NCBI RefSeq assembly: GCF_023278565.1
Contig: NC_064678.1
Span: forward strand, 6,756,666 to 6,820,665
Direction of reading: 5' to 3'
DNA length: 64,000 nt
Source of the DNA: Colletotrichum lupini
Lineage: Eukaryota; Ascomycota; Sordariomycetes; Glomerellales; Glomerellaceae
The stretch's first letter is position 1. The number at the start of each line of letters is the position of its first letter. The notes under the pieces were generated by a model. It ran no database searches and was not told where the DNA came from. It saw only the letters and a program-made list of their open reading frames with translations. Made by a program: the position numbers and the translations under genes. Below are positions 37,141-50,995 of the stretch, piece by piece.

Positions 37141-40100
37141 AAATAGTATACCCCCTTTATTATTACTATACTACCGTAGCTACTTAATATTATCTTACGA
37201 TAAAAGAGTCCTTTTTTCTTTAATAATAGAACTTTAATTACCTTATAGTAAATAACTAAAATAAAGAAGGATCTTATAAACTCTATAAGAATCTTTATAT
37301 AATAGAGGTTAGCCCTAATAGTATTTATATAGTAGCTAATATATCTTACCTAAACTATCTATCGTATCGTTTAGGACCTCTAGATACGCATATAGATTTA
37401 CTACTGCATTTTTATAGTTTATCTATTAATTACGCTCTTACCTAAACTAACTAAGAAAAGGGCGAATTAAGTCTTAGGGGAGTCTAGTTACGTTATTAAG
37501 TCTCTTAATATACGTCTCGATAATAATAATAATTCTATAATAACGTGCTTCTTCATATCGTCTCCGTATTATTCTAATATTTAACGATCTCTTAATATCA
37601 AAAGATATTAGGCATCTAGGGTTCCTTCTATTTAGGCCGGCATTTGCGACGCTCTTTTATAAATAGTGCAAAATCTAGCTTCGGTAGTTCTTAATAGACT
37701 TACTATTCTAAGTAAAACTTTATAAATTAGAAATATAGAACGAGAGTTCGTTTAGGTTCTATGACGCCTAATCCGTTAAGACCGTTACGTAAATATAGTC
37801 GCAGTAGTTCCTATATATATCGTAGTTAATATTAAAGCTTATAATAAAGTCGATCGAAATATTTATAAGTCTCTATTTTATAAGTATAAACTAATCTTAG
37901 GCTCGGTTATATAAACGGCTAGCGGATATGCGTACGAGCGGGTATAACTTTTTTTTATTATCCGGGTCTCTTATTACCGGTTTTAAGAATATAGAGGTAG
38001 AGATAATCGCATTTATTATAGTTTAAACTTTATTATAAATAAGACGCGCCGCTAAGTAGGTAGTTATAGTATTATTAAGGTCGTTTATAATACTTACGAT
38101 CCCGAGGGTATATAGCTCGGTTAATAAGTTATATATACTAATACCGCTCATTGCGCACTTAAGCTATTTAGTTTAAACTTTTATTAACTATTCGGTATTA
38201 ACTATAATAAGGTCGTTGTTTATTTTAATATTAAAAGTAGGGCTATTTCTCTCGATTAGCGTATTTAATATTTTTTACGAGACAGATTACTCTTAACCTA
38301 CTTACTTATTTACTATACCTCTCTAATAGTAGCTCACGAGGCGTACTAGACATAAATTAGATACTTAGTAAGAGCGTTAGAGAATCGACGATAAGTAGTA
38401 CTATTTAATCGTATAAAACAGTTAAAATACGACTTATAATCTTAGCGAGGGTCTTATAAAATATTTAGCATCGGTTAAGTTTAATAATCGGTAGGATTCG
38501 TACGATCGGGATAAGTAAATTAGGACGTTTCGGCTACGTTATTATATTAATAGTATATTAACTACGTTCTTATCGACGGTCTATTCTTATCTAAGTCCTT
38601 ATAACGGTTTGGCTTTTATAAAAGATAACTATTATAAATACTCTATAAATAATTATATAGTTTATATATTTCTTTCTACCCGAGTAATATTATAAATACT
38701 AATACTTTATCCTAACGTTATCGTCCTTATATATCGCGTCCTATTTTCTTAACGAAGATAATACTAATATATTATTATAAAGGTATTAATATACGGCGTA
38801 ACTCGTTCTCTTTTTAAAAAAATAACGGCGTTACTAAGACGCGAGGATATCGATTTCTTAAATACTAAATAGACTTTATAATTATATTATCTTACCTAGC
38901 CGAACCTCTCTATAAAAAGGCCTATATCTCCCGTTCATATTTCCTATTTATTAGCGTTTATACCCGCATCGTTATTACTATTATTATACTCTAACCTTCT
39001 TATATATTTAGCTCTTCTACGCACGGTCTTTTACGATACCAAATAGACGTCCCCATAAATAACCTAAGAAAATCTTAGTTAGATAGTGGGGGCCTAGACT
39101 TAAGGTCTATTAATAATATAAATATCGTACTAGCGTATACGAGGCCGTATTATTAAAAAATAACCTAAAAAGCCCGGCGATTATTATAAACTAGGAGCAT
39201 AACGGACGGCTTCGTCTCTGCGTCCTTAAAAAGAACTAGTCTAAGGAGGTAATAGACTAACTATAAATATATTTAAAACGGGGTCTAATAGCTATCGACT
39301 ACTTTTATATTATTTAGAGCTCGACGTTTTATTATAACGGCTACGTAGGCTCGAAGTAAAAGAGGGTAATTACTATATCCCCTAAGGACCGGTACTTAAT
39401 AATTATAAAGTATCTAAACCCCGCGACGTTAAATAAAAAGTTAATATACGACCGCGTATCCTAAGGGTTTAATATTACTAACGACGCGTAGGGCTTTTAA
39501 AAGAGTAAGACGAGTCTCGTCGTAGTTATTACCTTATTCCTATCGGTCTTCTCTAAGTTAGTAATTATTTTAAAAAAATATCTTTATTTACCCTAAGCTT
39601 TACGGGTTATTTAAAATATATACTAAGCTATTTAGTTAGTCGTAGTTTTATTTCGGCTTCGTACCCGGATATAGTTAAGGATATAGCGGGTCGTTTGCTA
39701 AGCGTTCTCTTTAAGCTTCGGGCCTAGATTTCGTTTAAAAAGAATTACGATTTTTAGATATAGACTTATACGAGGGGAGCAGTCCCTTATAAAAGTAAAA
39801 CTTTAGTTACTTAGCCTAGGAATAACTCGTATTTTAATATAACCGTATGCGTCCTTCCCTTAATAAACGTATTTATATATAAACCTTACTACCCCCTCGC
39901 TAATCCCGAATTGCCCTATACCCGCTCGTATTGCCTTAGTAGTTTAGCCCTTTAAACGGAACATTTTAAAAAACGTACTATTATTAGGGGGATATAGCTT
40001 TATAAATTAGCGTTAATAATAATAAGAGCTCGAGCTCGAGCTCTGCTCTTAGTATAAGAGGATACTATAAAAGGACGTAAAAGTCTATAATAGGGGTTAT

Positions 40101-41284
40101 AATACCTTAGCGAACGAGGTAAACGGTAAATAATCCTTTATTTCGACTTTCGAAGCCGGGGTTAATAGAATATATATAGTTAGTCCTAGTTTATTAATAT
40201 TCCTATTTTAGAGCTAACTCGATTTAGTAAGTAAGGGCGACGTATTTATAAGGATATAAGCCCGTTTCGGTATCCTTATTATAGGGATAGCTAAGTTAAG
40301 AAATAAGCCGCCCCTAGCTCGCCCACTTACTTTAAAACTATACCTCGCGACTTTAACGTCTATAAATATAAGCTCTAGGACGCTATTTATAAAAAGTAAG
40401 GGATACTGTTATATATTATAAATAACGATAAGAATTAAATACGAGAACGTACGTACGCTTATATCTTATTACGAGTCGAGGTTAAAGCGACGATACTACC
40501 GTTACGGGATTGCTTAATACCGTTAGTCTTAACCCCAAAAAAGATTAATAAATAACTAACTATAAACGTTCTCGCTCGTACCTCTTATCTTATATAATAG
40601 ATATCTACTCTTAAGTACTCTACCTCCTCTATATTACTCTATATCGCACTTTTTAACGTTATTATAGCTTTATTATTATCTAACGCCCAAAATGCCTAAT
40701 AGCGCCTACCGTTTAACCCTTAAAATACCCTTAATCTCGGTATTAAGGACCTTAATATAATTATAACCCCGGAGTTTAAAAGAATAGTTAGAGTAGCCTA
40801 TTACTATACTATAATTTACTACTATACTAATATAATACGATTTAGTATTAGATTCCCGTCAGCTTAGTAAATTAATCTCGTACGCGACTTTTTTTTAAAT
40901 AATAATAATATATAGCGGTCGTATAATAAAGAGTATACTAAACGGACGTACCCGTTTTACCCTAATTTAAACGTTAGTAACCCCGACGTTTTTAACTTAA
41001 ACGTCTATCCGAACGTTAACGAGCCTAGGACGCGAGGCTATATTCTTACCCCTATTTACTTAGTACTCGATTCCGAGCTTAACCCGATAGCCTAGTACCT
41101 CCCTAAGGGTAGCTAACGGAACCTTATTAATACTAACGTACCCGGCCCTACCTTAGGCCTGGCCCTGAGCCCCTAAATTAGACTAGTTAGTAAGCGGGTG
41201 CGCTAACTATATAGGGCCCTAAGAACGAGTACGAACCCGTATAGTATTAAGGACGATATACTTCTAGCCTAGAGGCCTCGTCTA

Positions 41285-41720
41285 ATAAGCCTAGGACGCA
41301 CTAATAACTTAATTAAACTTAATAACAACGATATCTTTAATAACCCCGAGGCTATTATCGAAATAAACGAGCCTAGATATTATATAAGAAAGGTAATATA
41401 TATTTATAAGGACCTTAGCGCCTTTATCGGGTAGCTTACCCGCGCTATAGTTATTCCTATAGACCTACGACCCGTTATTTTTACTAAGTTTACTACTACT
41501 AAAAGCTTTATTAAATACGTTAAGAATCGTAACTTAAGGGGCTTAGGAGTTCTAAGGGATAACGAGCTACCCCTAAATATCGTAATTAACTAAATCACTT
41601 TTAATAAAATATTTAAAGCCTATTAGGATATTAACTACGATATCGCTAGGAATAATAAGCTCTATAATTTAGTTAAAGCTCTCCTTAGTGACAAAGATAA
41701 CGCTAAGAGTATTATTTAGG
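41285..41720 (+). pseudogene. Decayed reading frame, function unknown
   Basis: A plus-strand frame from about 41285 is open for nearly 100 codons apart from one TAG, with only a few TAA/TAG further on. Translated pieces look protein-like (PEAIIEINEPRYYIRKVI, RGLGVLRDNELPLNIVIN). His, Gln, Trp and Cys are nearly absent, as expected after RIP. I recognise no family. Confidence 0.5.
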
Positions 41721-44559
41721 TAAACTAAATAGGCCCCGTGCCCTTACTATATATAGTTCGCTTCCTCGCCCTCTATCTTTTTTTTATATTATACTTATTT
41801 CTTTTTTTTCTTATTACTCGCTACTTTTTTTTTTTATTACTCGCTACTCTTTTTTTTTATCGCTCGCTATTTTTTCCTCTCGTTACTCGCTCGCCCCTCT
41901 CGTTAAGTTATATAATAGTCGCTTATTTAAAATTTAAAAATTAGTAAATCTTATTAATTAGGTACTTATATATAGTAAAATTGACTCCTATTTTGTAGCC
42001 TTACTCTACTTAAGTATATTTTATTATCGTTATTAGACGTCCGTAAACTTATCCAAAACCTTTATAATCTCGGGATAGTAGTTATTTTAAGAATATATTA
42101 TTACTTACCCTCGTTTACGTATATTATTAGGGAAGCGTAGCCGACTTAGAAAATATAAGATATTACTACGTAATCTAAAAAGCTAATAGAAGGATTATAA
42201 CGACGCTTAGGTTTAACTTAAATATATATTAAACGTTATTTAAAAGTTAGTAGCTATTATCTTTTTTAAAATTAAGGACGGAGCGCGAACTTTTTAGAAT
42301 ATATCTAGGCTAGATATAAATAGAATTAAGTAGCCGCGCAAGGTAAAGCTTAGATATATTCTTTTTTAATTTCTTAATAGCTCGAGTTTAAGTATTTTAG
42401 GCATTAGGAGAGATTTATGTTCTATAATAGACCTTGCTAACGAGATATTTAAAAAAACGTATAATATAACGCTACTAAAGCTTACTTTTTATAAAACGCC
42501 TTTTATAAGTCGTTATACTTACGAGGTATAAGGTTACTTATATATTATACTAAGACCTACTTAGATTCGAATACGGAGGTAAATAGGATAAAAACGATAG
42601 TTTTAGTAATTTAGGATAGTAGAATTAGTTAATAACACGGGCCTAGAACGAGTCGTAGCTATACGAGGGCCGGTACTTATAATAATATCTATCTCCTAGG
42701 CCTTCTCGAGGTATTCTTAGAGGTCGTAAATATTCCTAGGAGCCTCGCTCGGAATTTTTAAAGTATCGTAGATCGTATATCTCCCGAGCTCGTTTATAAA
42801 CTAAATATAATATTTAATATCCGGGTCGACGACCCTTTTAAAAGAGCTATAAAAGAGAACGCTATAAATAACGGCTACGTTTATATTGTCCTAGTAAATA
42901 ATAACTATAGTACTACTATAGATTATATAAGCGTTAATCTTCTTACCTATTACCGAGGCCTAGAGGGCCTCGTTTATAATAATAGCTACTTCGCAGAGGT
43001 TATAAAATATACGGCGTAATAAGATTTAGTAGTGGGTATTACTAGCTTAGTAGTTAATAAGCGGATATAAAACGAGCGGCATTTTCGTAAAAAACGGGTA
43101 TATAACGTATAATAAAAAGGTCGTCCCTATATAAGAAGAGAGATATAGAGGATCTAAGTATACTACGAGACTCCGGTTAAGCTCTAAGTAACGTAGTAAT
43201 ATAAGTATTATAAGTACTAGAGACTATGTGGATAGTATAGATATAATAAACTATAAGTATTATAAACTATAGATATTATAAATAGTAAGACTAAGCTTAG
43301 GTAGTAGCGATATAGAGGCCGGGGACGATAGCTCGTATTAAAAAAGATACGGCGTAGTTAATATCTTATTCCTATCGGCCTGTTCTAAGCTAATAATTAT
43401 TTAAAAAAAAGATAGTTATTTACCCCTTTTTAATAGAACGCCGTAGTATATTACTATTCTTATAAAATAAGTTGCGGACTAATAATTAACTCGTTTATAC
43501 TATCCCGCTATCGGCCTCGTTAAATAAGTAACCTACTATCCTATATAAACTAGCGTATTACCTAGCTACGGTATTTATATAATAGTATTTAATAATAAAT
43601 TAATTTAACGAATTTAGGGTAGGGGCCGGTTTAAAAAACTCGTATCGCAGCACAATCTAAAAATTCCTTCCGAGTTATACTCTACGGGTCGTTTAATATT
43701 TAATAATAATAAATCACAGGACGCGACGTAAGCTAGAGCTATGCCCTTTTAATAACTATTTTATAAAAATATAGTTATCTTTATACGATCTTTAAATTAC
43801 CGTAATATATTAATATCTTACGTTCTTTTTAAAAATATACGCCGGGCCGTAAACGTTCAAACCTACTCCGCGAATTACCTAACTATTAACTTTAATATTG
43901 CCGTTTTTAACCTCTTACCTAGCCCTTCTTACCTTTTCTACTTTTATAGCTTTATAGCAGCTCCGGGCTTTTATCCTCGTAATATCTCTTCTCCTACTTT
44001 CTTTTTTTTTATAAATAACTTATATATAATATAAGTCTTTTTTATTTCTATTTTACTTTCGCATACCCCTTTTTATCTTACTATTTTTATAGCTATTTAC
44101 TAACCCGGCCTTCGCGTGCCCTATAGCGCTAAGTTTCTTTAAATAACTTATATATAATATAAGTCTTTTTTATATCTATCTTACTCTCGTATACCCTTTT
44201 TTATTTTACTTATTTTTATAGCTATTCCTTACCGCGGCCTTTACGTACCCCGCATTGCTAACTCTTTATATATAGCTCTTATTTAGATAAATATCTTTTA
44301 GTAAGTCCCTATATAAATCTATATACCTAGTAACCTTACTAACGATTTCCGTTTAGTACCTCTATTATGCCGCTCTAGATCTCTTAGTTCTTAATAAAGC
44401 TAAAGCTTACCGTTACTAAGTAGCTTAATTACGAGAGCCTAAGTAACTTATACTAAGTTAACTATAAATAATAGAGCCTCGCCCTGCCCCTCTTCTTATT
44501 AAAGTTAAAGTAGCTAGAGAACGTCTAGCGGGTAGTTAAAGAGCGACGCTATATTTAAA

Positions 44560-45700
44560 AATAGTTTATTTTAAGGATTAAATACGGCGCCGTAGCTAAG
44601 TATTTCGGGCTACGCTTCTCTAAGCTCTAGGTCCTAAACGACTTCCGTAGTATATATCTCGAGGATAAGAGGTAAATTTATAATATAGCAATATAGGGAA
44701 TACTAAGAGAGCTCTGCGTCCGTTAATAGCGTTATTAAAAGAGCGCCCTAAGTAATAAACTAAGCTTACTACTCTTTTTTTATTTTAGCGAGTTTAAGAT
44801 ATTAGAGGTAATTAACCTCGATTTTAACGCTTTTGCCTCGTTATATTAGAGTAAGTTCGTATTAAAATAGCCGGCCCTATACGTAGCGCGTATTACTTAG
44901 GGCGAAGATATTACCATACCCGGGCGCTTAGTATAGTTATTAAAATATGCGCCCGCGCTCCGCGAGTTAGCTCTACTTAGTTCCTAAGTATAGGGCTACT
45001 AGCTTACCCCTTAAATAAGTAAGAAAGCGTTCTTCCCTACGCTATTTACCTTAATAATCCTAATAACGACTCTTTATATCGTAGCCGCTCTTAAGTACTT
45101 TACTAAGCTTATTTACTTATAGCTCGGCGTTTTTTATATTATTAATACGAGGGGGCTTACCCCCCTTAAGAAGCTCGCTAAGCTAGTCTCCCTCTTTTTT
45201 ATAAAGATCCCTAACGACGTCGACCAGAAGGTTATTAAGTAAACTACGGAGGAGTTTACTTATTTACTATCCGTATTACCTAGCCTGCGCATCCTTTAAT
45301 ATAATAACGTTACTCGCGTTAGTAATAATAAAGACCTATTTTATACGTTAGCGTACTAAATACCTAGCCTCTTAAAAATTAACCTTAAGTTCGCGTATAT
45401 ATATCCTAACTAGGGCTTAACGCTCTTTAGCCTGCCCCTCGTTACCCTATCCTTGCGGCGACTCTTAATAAGTAATACGATTACGAGAGATTATAAGTAG
45501 TAAGACGACCTAAGCGGTAACGAGTAGTTATATAAAAAGGAGCGATCGCTCGAGGTATATAAGACTATGTTCCCTTAACTTAACTTCTTTTATAATACGG
45601 GTAATAGCTACCTAGATTACTTTAACTATATTAAATAAGTATATAACAGCTTAGAGATTATTTATTAGTAGCCCCTAGCATTATTTTAAGTACTTAAACG
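44560..45700 (+). pseudogene. Decayed long reading frame, function unknown
   Basis: About 380 codons in one plus-strand frame read as credible protein (YGAVAKYFGLRFSKL, VINLDFNAFASLY, TRGLTPLKKLAKLVSLFF). The stops are TAA or TAG at places where Gln would fit. Codon third positions keep C and G. I recognise no domain. A gene, or an ORF of a large mobile element, is more likely than chance. Confidence 0.55.
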
Positions 45701-46339
45701 GCGTGTTTATCTAGTCTTTTATTATTATTTAGGTTAGTATCGCGGCGTTTTTTTAATACTAATATAGTCCTCGTAATAAGTTGCGTTATAATAGAAATCC
45801 TCCCCTTTCTCTTTCGATAAACAATACTTTTAAGACTCGAGAGTTATTAGTAAATTCGTAGTACTATTTATCCTCCCTAAGTAAGATTCCCGCCCTAAGT
45901 TTTAAGCGGTCGATAGTAATAAGCGACGGTCTATATATAACTAACGATAGTATTTAATAATTTAATATTTTACTTTATAACGGCGGCTATGCCTCGGATC
46001 GCTTAGCGAGGATTTTAAATTAAGATCGCTATATAACCTAGCCCCTATATTTCTTATATAGCGCCGTTACGTAATTAAATCGTTAGTAAATTACGAGCGA
46101 CTATTTACTACTTAATAAACCTAACTCGGCTTTTATATATATAAACTAGCAAACCGCCGTCGGGTTATAAAGTATAGTCTTATTTTCTTATTTATAAATA
46201 TAGTATCTTACCGTAATATTATTATATAACCTAAATATAAAAATTAACCGTGAACCTAGAACCGTAACTCTAGTACTGAGATATCTTAAACTACTTAATA
46301 CTAATATAAACAAAGACCTCGAGCTAAACGCCTATTTTT

Positions 46340-47340
46340 AAACCCCTCTTCTTAGGGATACGTAAACGCTTTAACTAAATAACGAGCCGTCCTCGTTATC
46401 TCTATCGGTATCTAAATCCTCGTCGTTTTTATTAGTATCCTAATTATTATTATCGTTTTCTAACTCTTTTCCGGAGTATAGTACTTCTTTAATTAGCGCG
46501 AACCTACTAATACTTTTAGGGCGCTAAATACGGTTAACTTAGTTATATTTTAATAGCTCCTCTACCGTAATTTTATATATAGTTTTTAAAGAGACCCGTT
46601 GCTCTTTTATTAGCTAGAGCCCGGCCGTATTAAGTAGTTTCCTAGCCTAGCTAAAATAAATAACCTAAAGCACTTTAGAGTTAGAGACCGCTTTTTTATT
46701 ACTTTTTATTAAACCCTCTAAATACGTTAAGCGGGTATAAAAGTCTAAGCTAAGGGTAGCTAAGTAGCCGAAAATGCCGTTATCGTTCGTTTTTAAATAA
46801 GTAAAAATAGTAATAAGTATATTATAGCCCATAAATAATAAAAGAGACCGGTTTTTAAAAAGATCGTTAATAAAAACGTTTAAAAATCGGGGGTTCGGGA
46901 AGTATTAACGTACTCGCTCTTAGTTTATAAATAAAATATTAGCCTACCCTAGCTAAAAGCGTTTACTAATACCCTAAGTATAACTATATCCTTTACCTTA
47001 GCTAAGTACTACTTCGGGTCGAGGTTTAGGTTATTATATATAGCCTTTTTTAAAAGCTTAGCGTTAATATTACCGGGGCCCTTCATAATATTACCCTTCT
47101 TAACGAACTACTCTATTAGGGTATTACCCCTAGGGGTCTTAGCTAGGGCGTCGATCTCCGATTTTATTATAAAAATTTTAATAAAGAAAAGTAGTTTATA
47201 TAGCCGCGCCGCGCCGGTACCGGCCCTAGTATCCTCTTTAATAATAATACTAAATAGCTTAGCGATATTATAAAACTCTTTTAATAATAAGTCGCTATTA
47301 TTATTACTTAGGGTAGCGCCGCGAGATAGCTAAGTAAGCT
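46340..47340 (-). pseudogene. Decayed reading frame(s) on the minus strand, function unknown
   Basis: From 47338 downward, one frame reads about 130 codons with only three or four stops (SNNNSDLLLKEFYNIAKLF, KSEIDALAKTPRGNTLIE). From 46676 downward a second frame continues (FALIKEVLYSGKELEND) and ends in an acidic tail before about 46340. The two differ in phase, so an intron or indel lies between them. The sequence is RIP-mutated and unrecognised. Confidence 0.5.
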
Positions 47341-48254
47341 TCGCGCCAATATAAATATCCGTTTTAATTATATCTACGTATTCTATTACCCTAATTAAGT
47401 TAGCTTTGAAGTTATTAATTATAGTACCGAAGTAGAATGTTATAAACTTATAAGTATTATTAGTGTCTAGCTACTTAGAAGTATTATAATACTAAAACTC
47501 GAGGGTTTCGAGGGTTATACTAAACTCGTTTAGTATCCGGCTTATAGCCTACTTATTAAATCTCCTCGATACTTTAACGGCTTTGTAATATTACGGGTTT
47601 ATGTTTTTAATTTTACCCTTCTTTTTATAGCTTAGCTTAGACGCGGAGGTAGCGGTAATAAAAGTAGTAGTTTTTTAGTAAGTATAATAGGTATTGCGGT
47701 TTAGTTAACGGGGTTCGACGACCTCTTTAATAGGCCGAAACGTATTCTTATTACTACGATCGGGCTTAGTAGCGGCGGGAGTAGTATTAAAAATAAGTAG
47801 CCGCGTTAAATAAGTTCTAGCTAGAGTAAAGAGGCGTTTTTAAAAAGCTACTTAAGACGGGTATACTTATTTATACTCCTCGGCCTCGGGAGGGGTATTG
47901 TTATTAAGGGGCCTAGCTACGCTACGCTCCTTAGTTCGGCGCCTCTTTATAAGCTATTATTAACTAGCGCCCGCGGCGCCGTTACGGTCGTACTTCTCGG
48001 GGATAATAAACCGTACTATACTATAAAATATAATTCGCTTCTTAACAGCGTCTATTAGCTACTCCTATATAACGTCTAAGTCTTCTATCTCTATTATAAA
48101 CCTTAGGGCGACTTATAAAATACGAGGGTTAGCCGGGGACTCGGTACTTAATAATAATAGGAATAATAAACCGTATCGATATACTCCGTAAAAAGAATAA
48201 AAAACGTAATATCCTCTATATTAGCCCGCTTACGTATACTATTAAAAGATTAAT

Positions 48255-48535
48255 TAAGAGTAAGATAGATAAGTCTAAGTAAAAAGTAACTATAAGTTTA
48301 TAAAAATAAGACGTATAAGTCTAAATAAAAAGCGCAGGAAGGTTATAAGGGTAAGATAAATAAGTCTAAGTAAGAAATAAGGGAAAAATATAAGATTAAG
48401 ACGGGTAAGTCTAAGTAAAAAATAATAGTAAGTTTATAAGAGGGAGACGGGTAAGTCTAAATAAAAAGTAAGGGAAGAATATAAGAGGGAGACGGGTACG
48501 TTAAAATAAAAAGTACGGTTTAAATATAAGAAATA
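48255..48535. repeat. 45-46-bp minisatellite, about six copies
   Basis: The phrase AAGTCTAAGTAAAAA recurs at 48271, 48317, 48362, 48407, 48453 and, mutated, about 48499, giving a period of 45-46 bp. Plus-strand translation of each unit is lysine-rich (YKRETGKSK). It may have been a coding repeat. Confidence 0.75.
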
Positions 48536-49992
48536 AAAATAGAGAAGTAGAATAAGAAAAGGGAAAAGGGTTTATTACGTAGTATAAGAGTTAGAAATAA
48601 GCCGTATATAACGCGATTAACGTAGGGCGCGGTTAGGTAGGGCCTATATTAGAACTATTATAGGATTAGTATAGCGCCCTACGTAGCGATTTATTAACGA
48701 GCTATTTACGGGCGCGAGACCTAATTTTAACTCTACTACTTAAATATTAAGTAATTACCGTAGTTTTTAAACCCCTCTTATATTTAATATCGCCGCTCGG
48801 ATATTATTAAGCTACCGTACTATAGTTTTTATAGTCTTACTGTATACTATATTTATTAATCTCGCCGTCCGGATAGCGCTTAGCTACTATAATCCCTTAG
48901 GTATCTAGTTATATACTCGCCTATTTTTATATATTTAGTACTTACGATTATGCGAGGTATTATAATATAAAAAGCTAGCGCGCTTAATAAATAATAATAT
49001 AACGCCGCGTAAGTTTTATAAATAAATAATAACTAAAATAGCGGAGTAGCTCTATTTATTCTTAGTATATAGCGTTTAAGTTAAAATAGTATTATCTCTC
49101 TTTATCTTATAAAAGTCCCCGGGTCTACTTCTCCGTTCTATTAACTACTCTCTTTTTTACTATTTTAAGACCGTTTAGGCTTTTACTATTTCTAACTTAC
49201 TACTTAATTATTTACTAAGTAACTACGTTAACTAGGAGCCTCTTATCTTCGTACCGGTCCCCGTTACTCCCTACCTTCGCCTTTTATATATTTCTCTAAG
49301 CTATATATCTCGTATTTATTTTTCTCTTCTTTTTTTTTTTTATCTTCCCTACCGCTAATCTCTAACTTAACCCGGCTAAACCTAATACCTTTATCTACTT
49401 TTATCTTTCTTCTTAATAGAACTTTAACTTTTTTTATATATAACTTTAAAAATCTTACCCGTTGCGGTAGCTTAACTATTCTCTCCTTACTTAGTTACTA
49501 GCGCGCGCTCTAATCGGTTTATTCCCCCGCCCCGCTCTACCTAATTAAGTTTCCTCCTACCCTTTCCTCTTTTCCCCTTTTACTTTATACTAAAATATAT
49601 ACTCTCTTATATATATCTATATATTCTTATTTATATATATATATTAACGCACCTATACTTATACTTATATATATATATTAACGCGCCCATACTTATATAT
49701 ATATATCTACTCTCCTATATATATCTATATATTCTTATTTATATATATATATCTACCCCCCGCTATACGTTTTATTAAGAAATCTCCCGCTCGTAGTATA
49801 TAAACTTATTATTATATAATATACCTCTAGCGAATTATAGACGATAATATTACTAACTAAAGCGAGTATCTCGAGGTAGAGACCTCTAAGAGTATTAAGG
49901 TTACTAATATTATTAACGAGGTTAGTCTCCCCCCCTCTCTTTTACCCTAGCCGAGGTTTCTTTTTTAATATTTAACTTTATTATATAATACT

Positions 49993-50995
49993 TAGAGAAT
50001 AGACGGCTGCTCGTAAATAGGTACGACCTTAACCCCTAGTAAATATTAGACGTTTTTTAGGGAGTAATAGAGGCTATCTCGGTTTATTAAAATATTTTAA
50101 AAAAGTAAGGCGCGGACGTAAAGCGGTCCGAGGATAAGGAGTAAGATAATATTATTAGTACTACGAATACTTCTAACGCCCCCGCTTATACCCGTGCCCC
50201 TATAAAGGACGACTTCGATCTCCTTATTATAGTATTACGGGAGGTCGATCGTTTAGCGCTTATTATTATAGCTATATCCTTAGCTAAGACCCTCCATAAA
50301 ATAGACGTTCGCGTTATCTCTAACTATAAAAAGGTAATTATTAATATAATAAATAAAGCGATTAAGCTATTTAACATAATCTTCGGCACACTACTATACT
50401 ATTTAAAAAAGAACCTTATAGTTATAGTAAAGGGGGCTCGGGGCCTAGATAGTATTATATCTAGTTTTAAGTATTAGGGTAACTCCTCGAACCCCCGCGT
50501 ACTCCGTAACTTAATTTAGGGAATTAGCCTTATTTAGTTATATATAGACTATAGTAATACGGCGGTTATTTACCTTAACCTTACTTAGGTTAAGGTATAC
50601 GATAACTATTAGTATTTCTTAAAGACCCTCGATTCCGACCGGGAGTCCGCCCTAAAAATAAACCTCTTAGAGGCGTTTAAAGTCCTAAATAGCGGGCCCC
50701 GTCGCTTAAGGTAAAAGAACGAGACCGTCGCCCTAAAAGTACTCGAGTAGTACCTAAGTATCTCGGCCGACGATATTCATAAAATTATTAAGGCTACTAA
50801 GCTTTTATAAATCCTCGCCTCTATTTAGGGGCATAGTAGTATTATATTCTTATTAACGAATAAGAGCGAGTAAGTTCGCATTTACCCCTCCCTCTCGTAC
50901 TTAAATAATATCTCCCTAATAACTAATTACGGACTAGTTATACTACCCTTATTAAATACCTTTTTATTATTAAGTAAGTCCTCGAGGTAGCGTAC
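49993..50995 (+). pseudogene. Decayed long reading frame, function unknown
   Basis: Over 330 codons of one plus-strand frame read as protein, including a stretch of about 105 codons (50145-50475) with no stop. Samples are KGADVKRSEDKE before it, and RAPIKDDFDLLIIVLREVDR and VKGARGLDSIISSFKY within it. Stops elsewhere are TAA/TAG, compatible with CAA/CAG. I recognise no family. Low-complexity AT repeats and poly-A tracts lie on either side. Confidence 0.55.

Noticed and set aside
41738..41944. 68-aa hydrophobic ORF
   Set aside because: It is low-complexity Phe/Leu/Tyr sequence from a pyrimidine-rich RIP stretch. The same applies to 53357-53557.
49600..49760. TATATA-rich stretch as a promoter or origin
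   Set aside because: It is a simple AT dinucleotide run with no gene downstream, not meaningful in RIP DNA.
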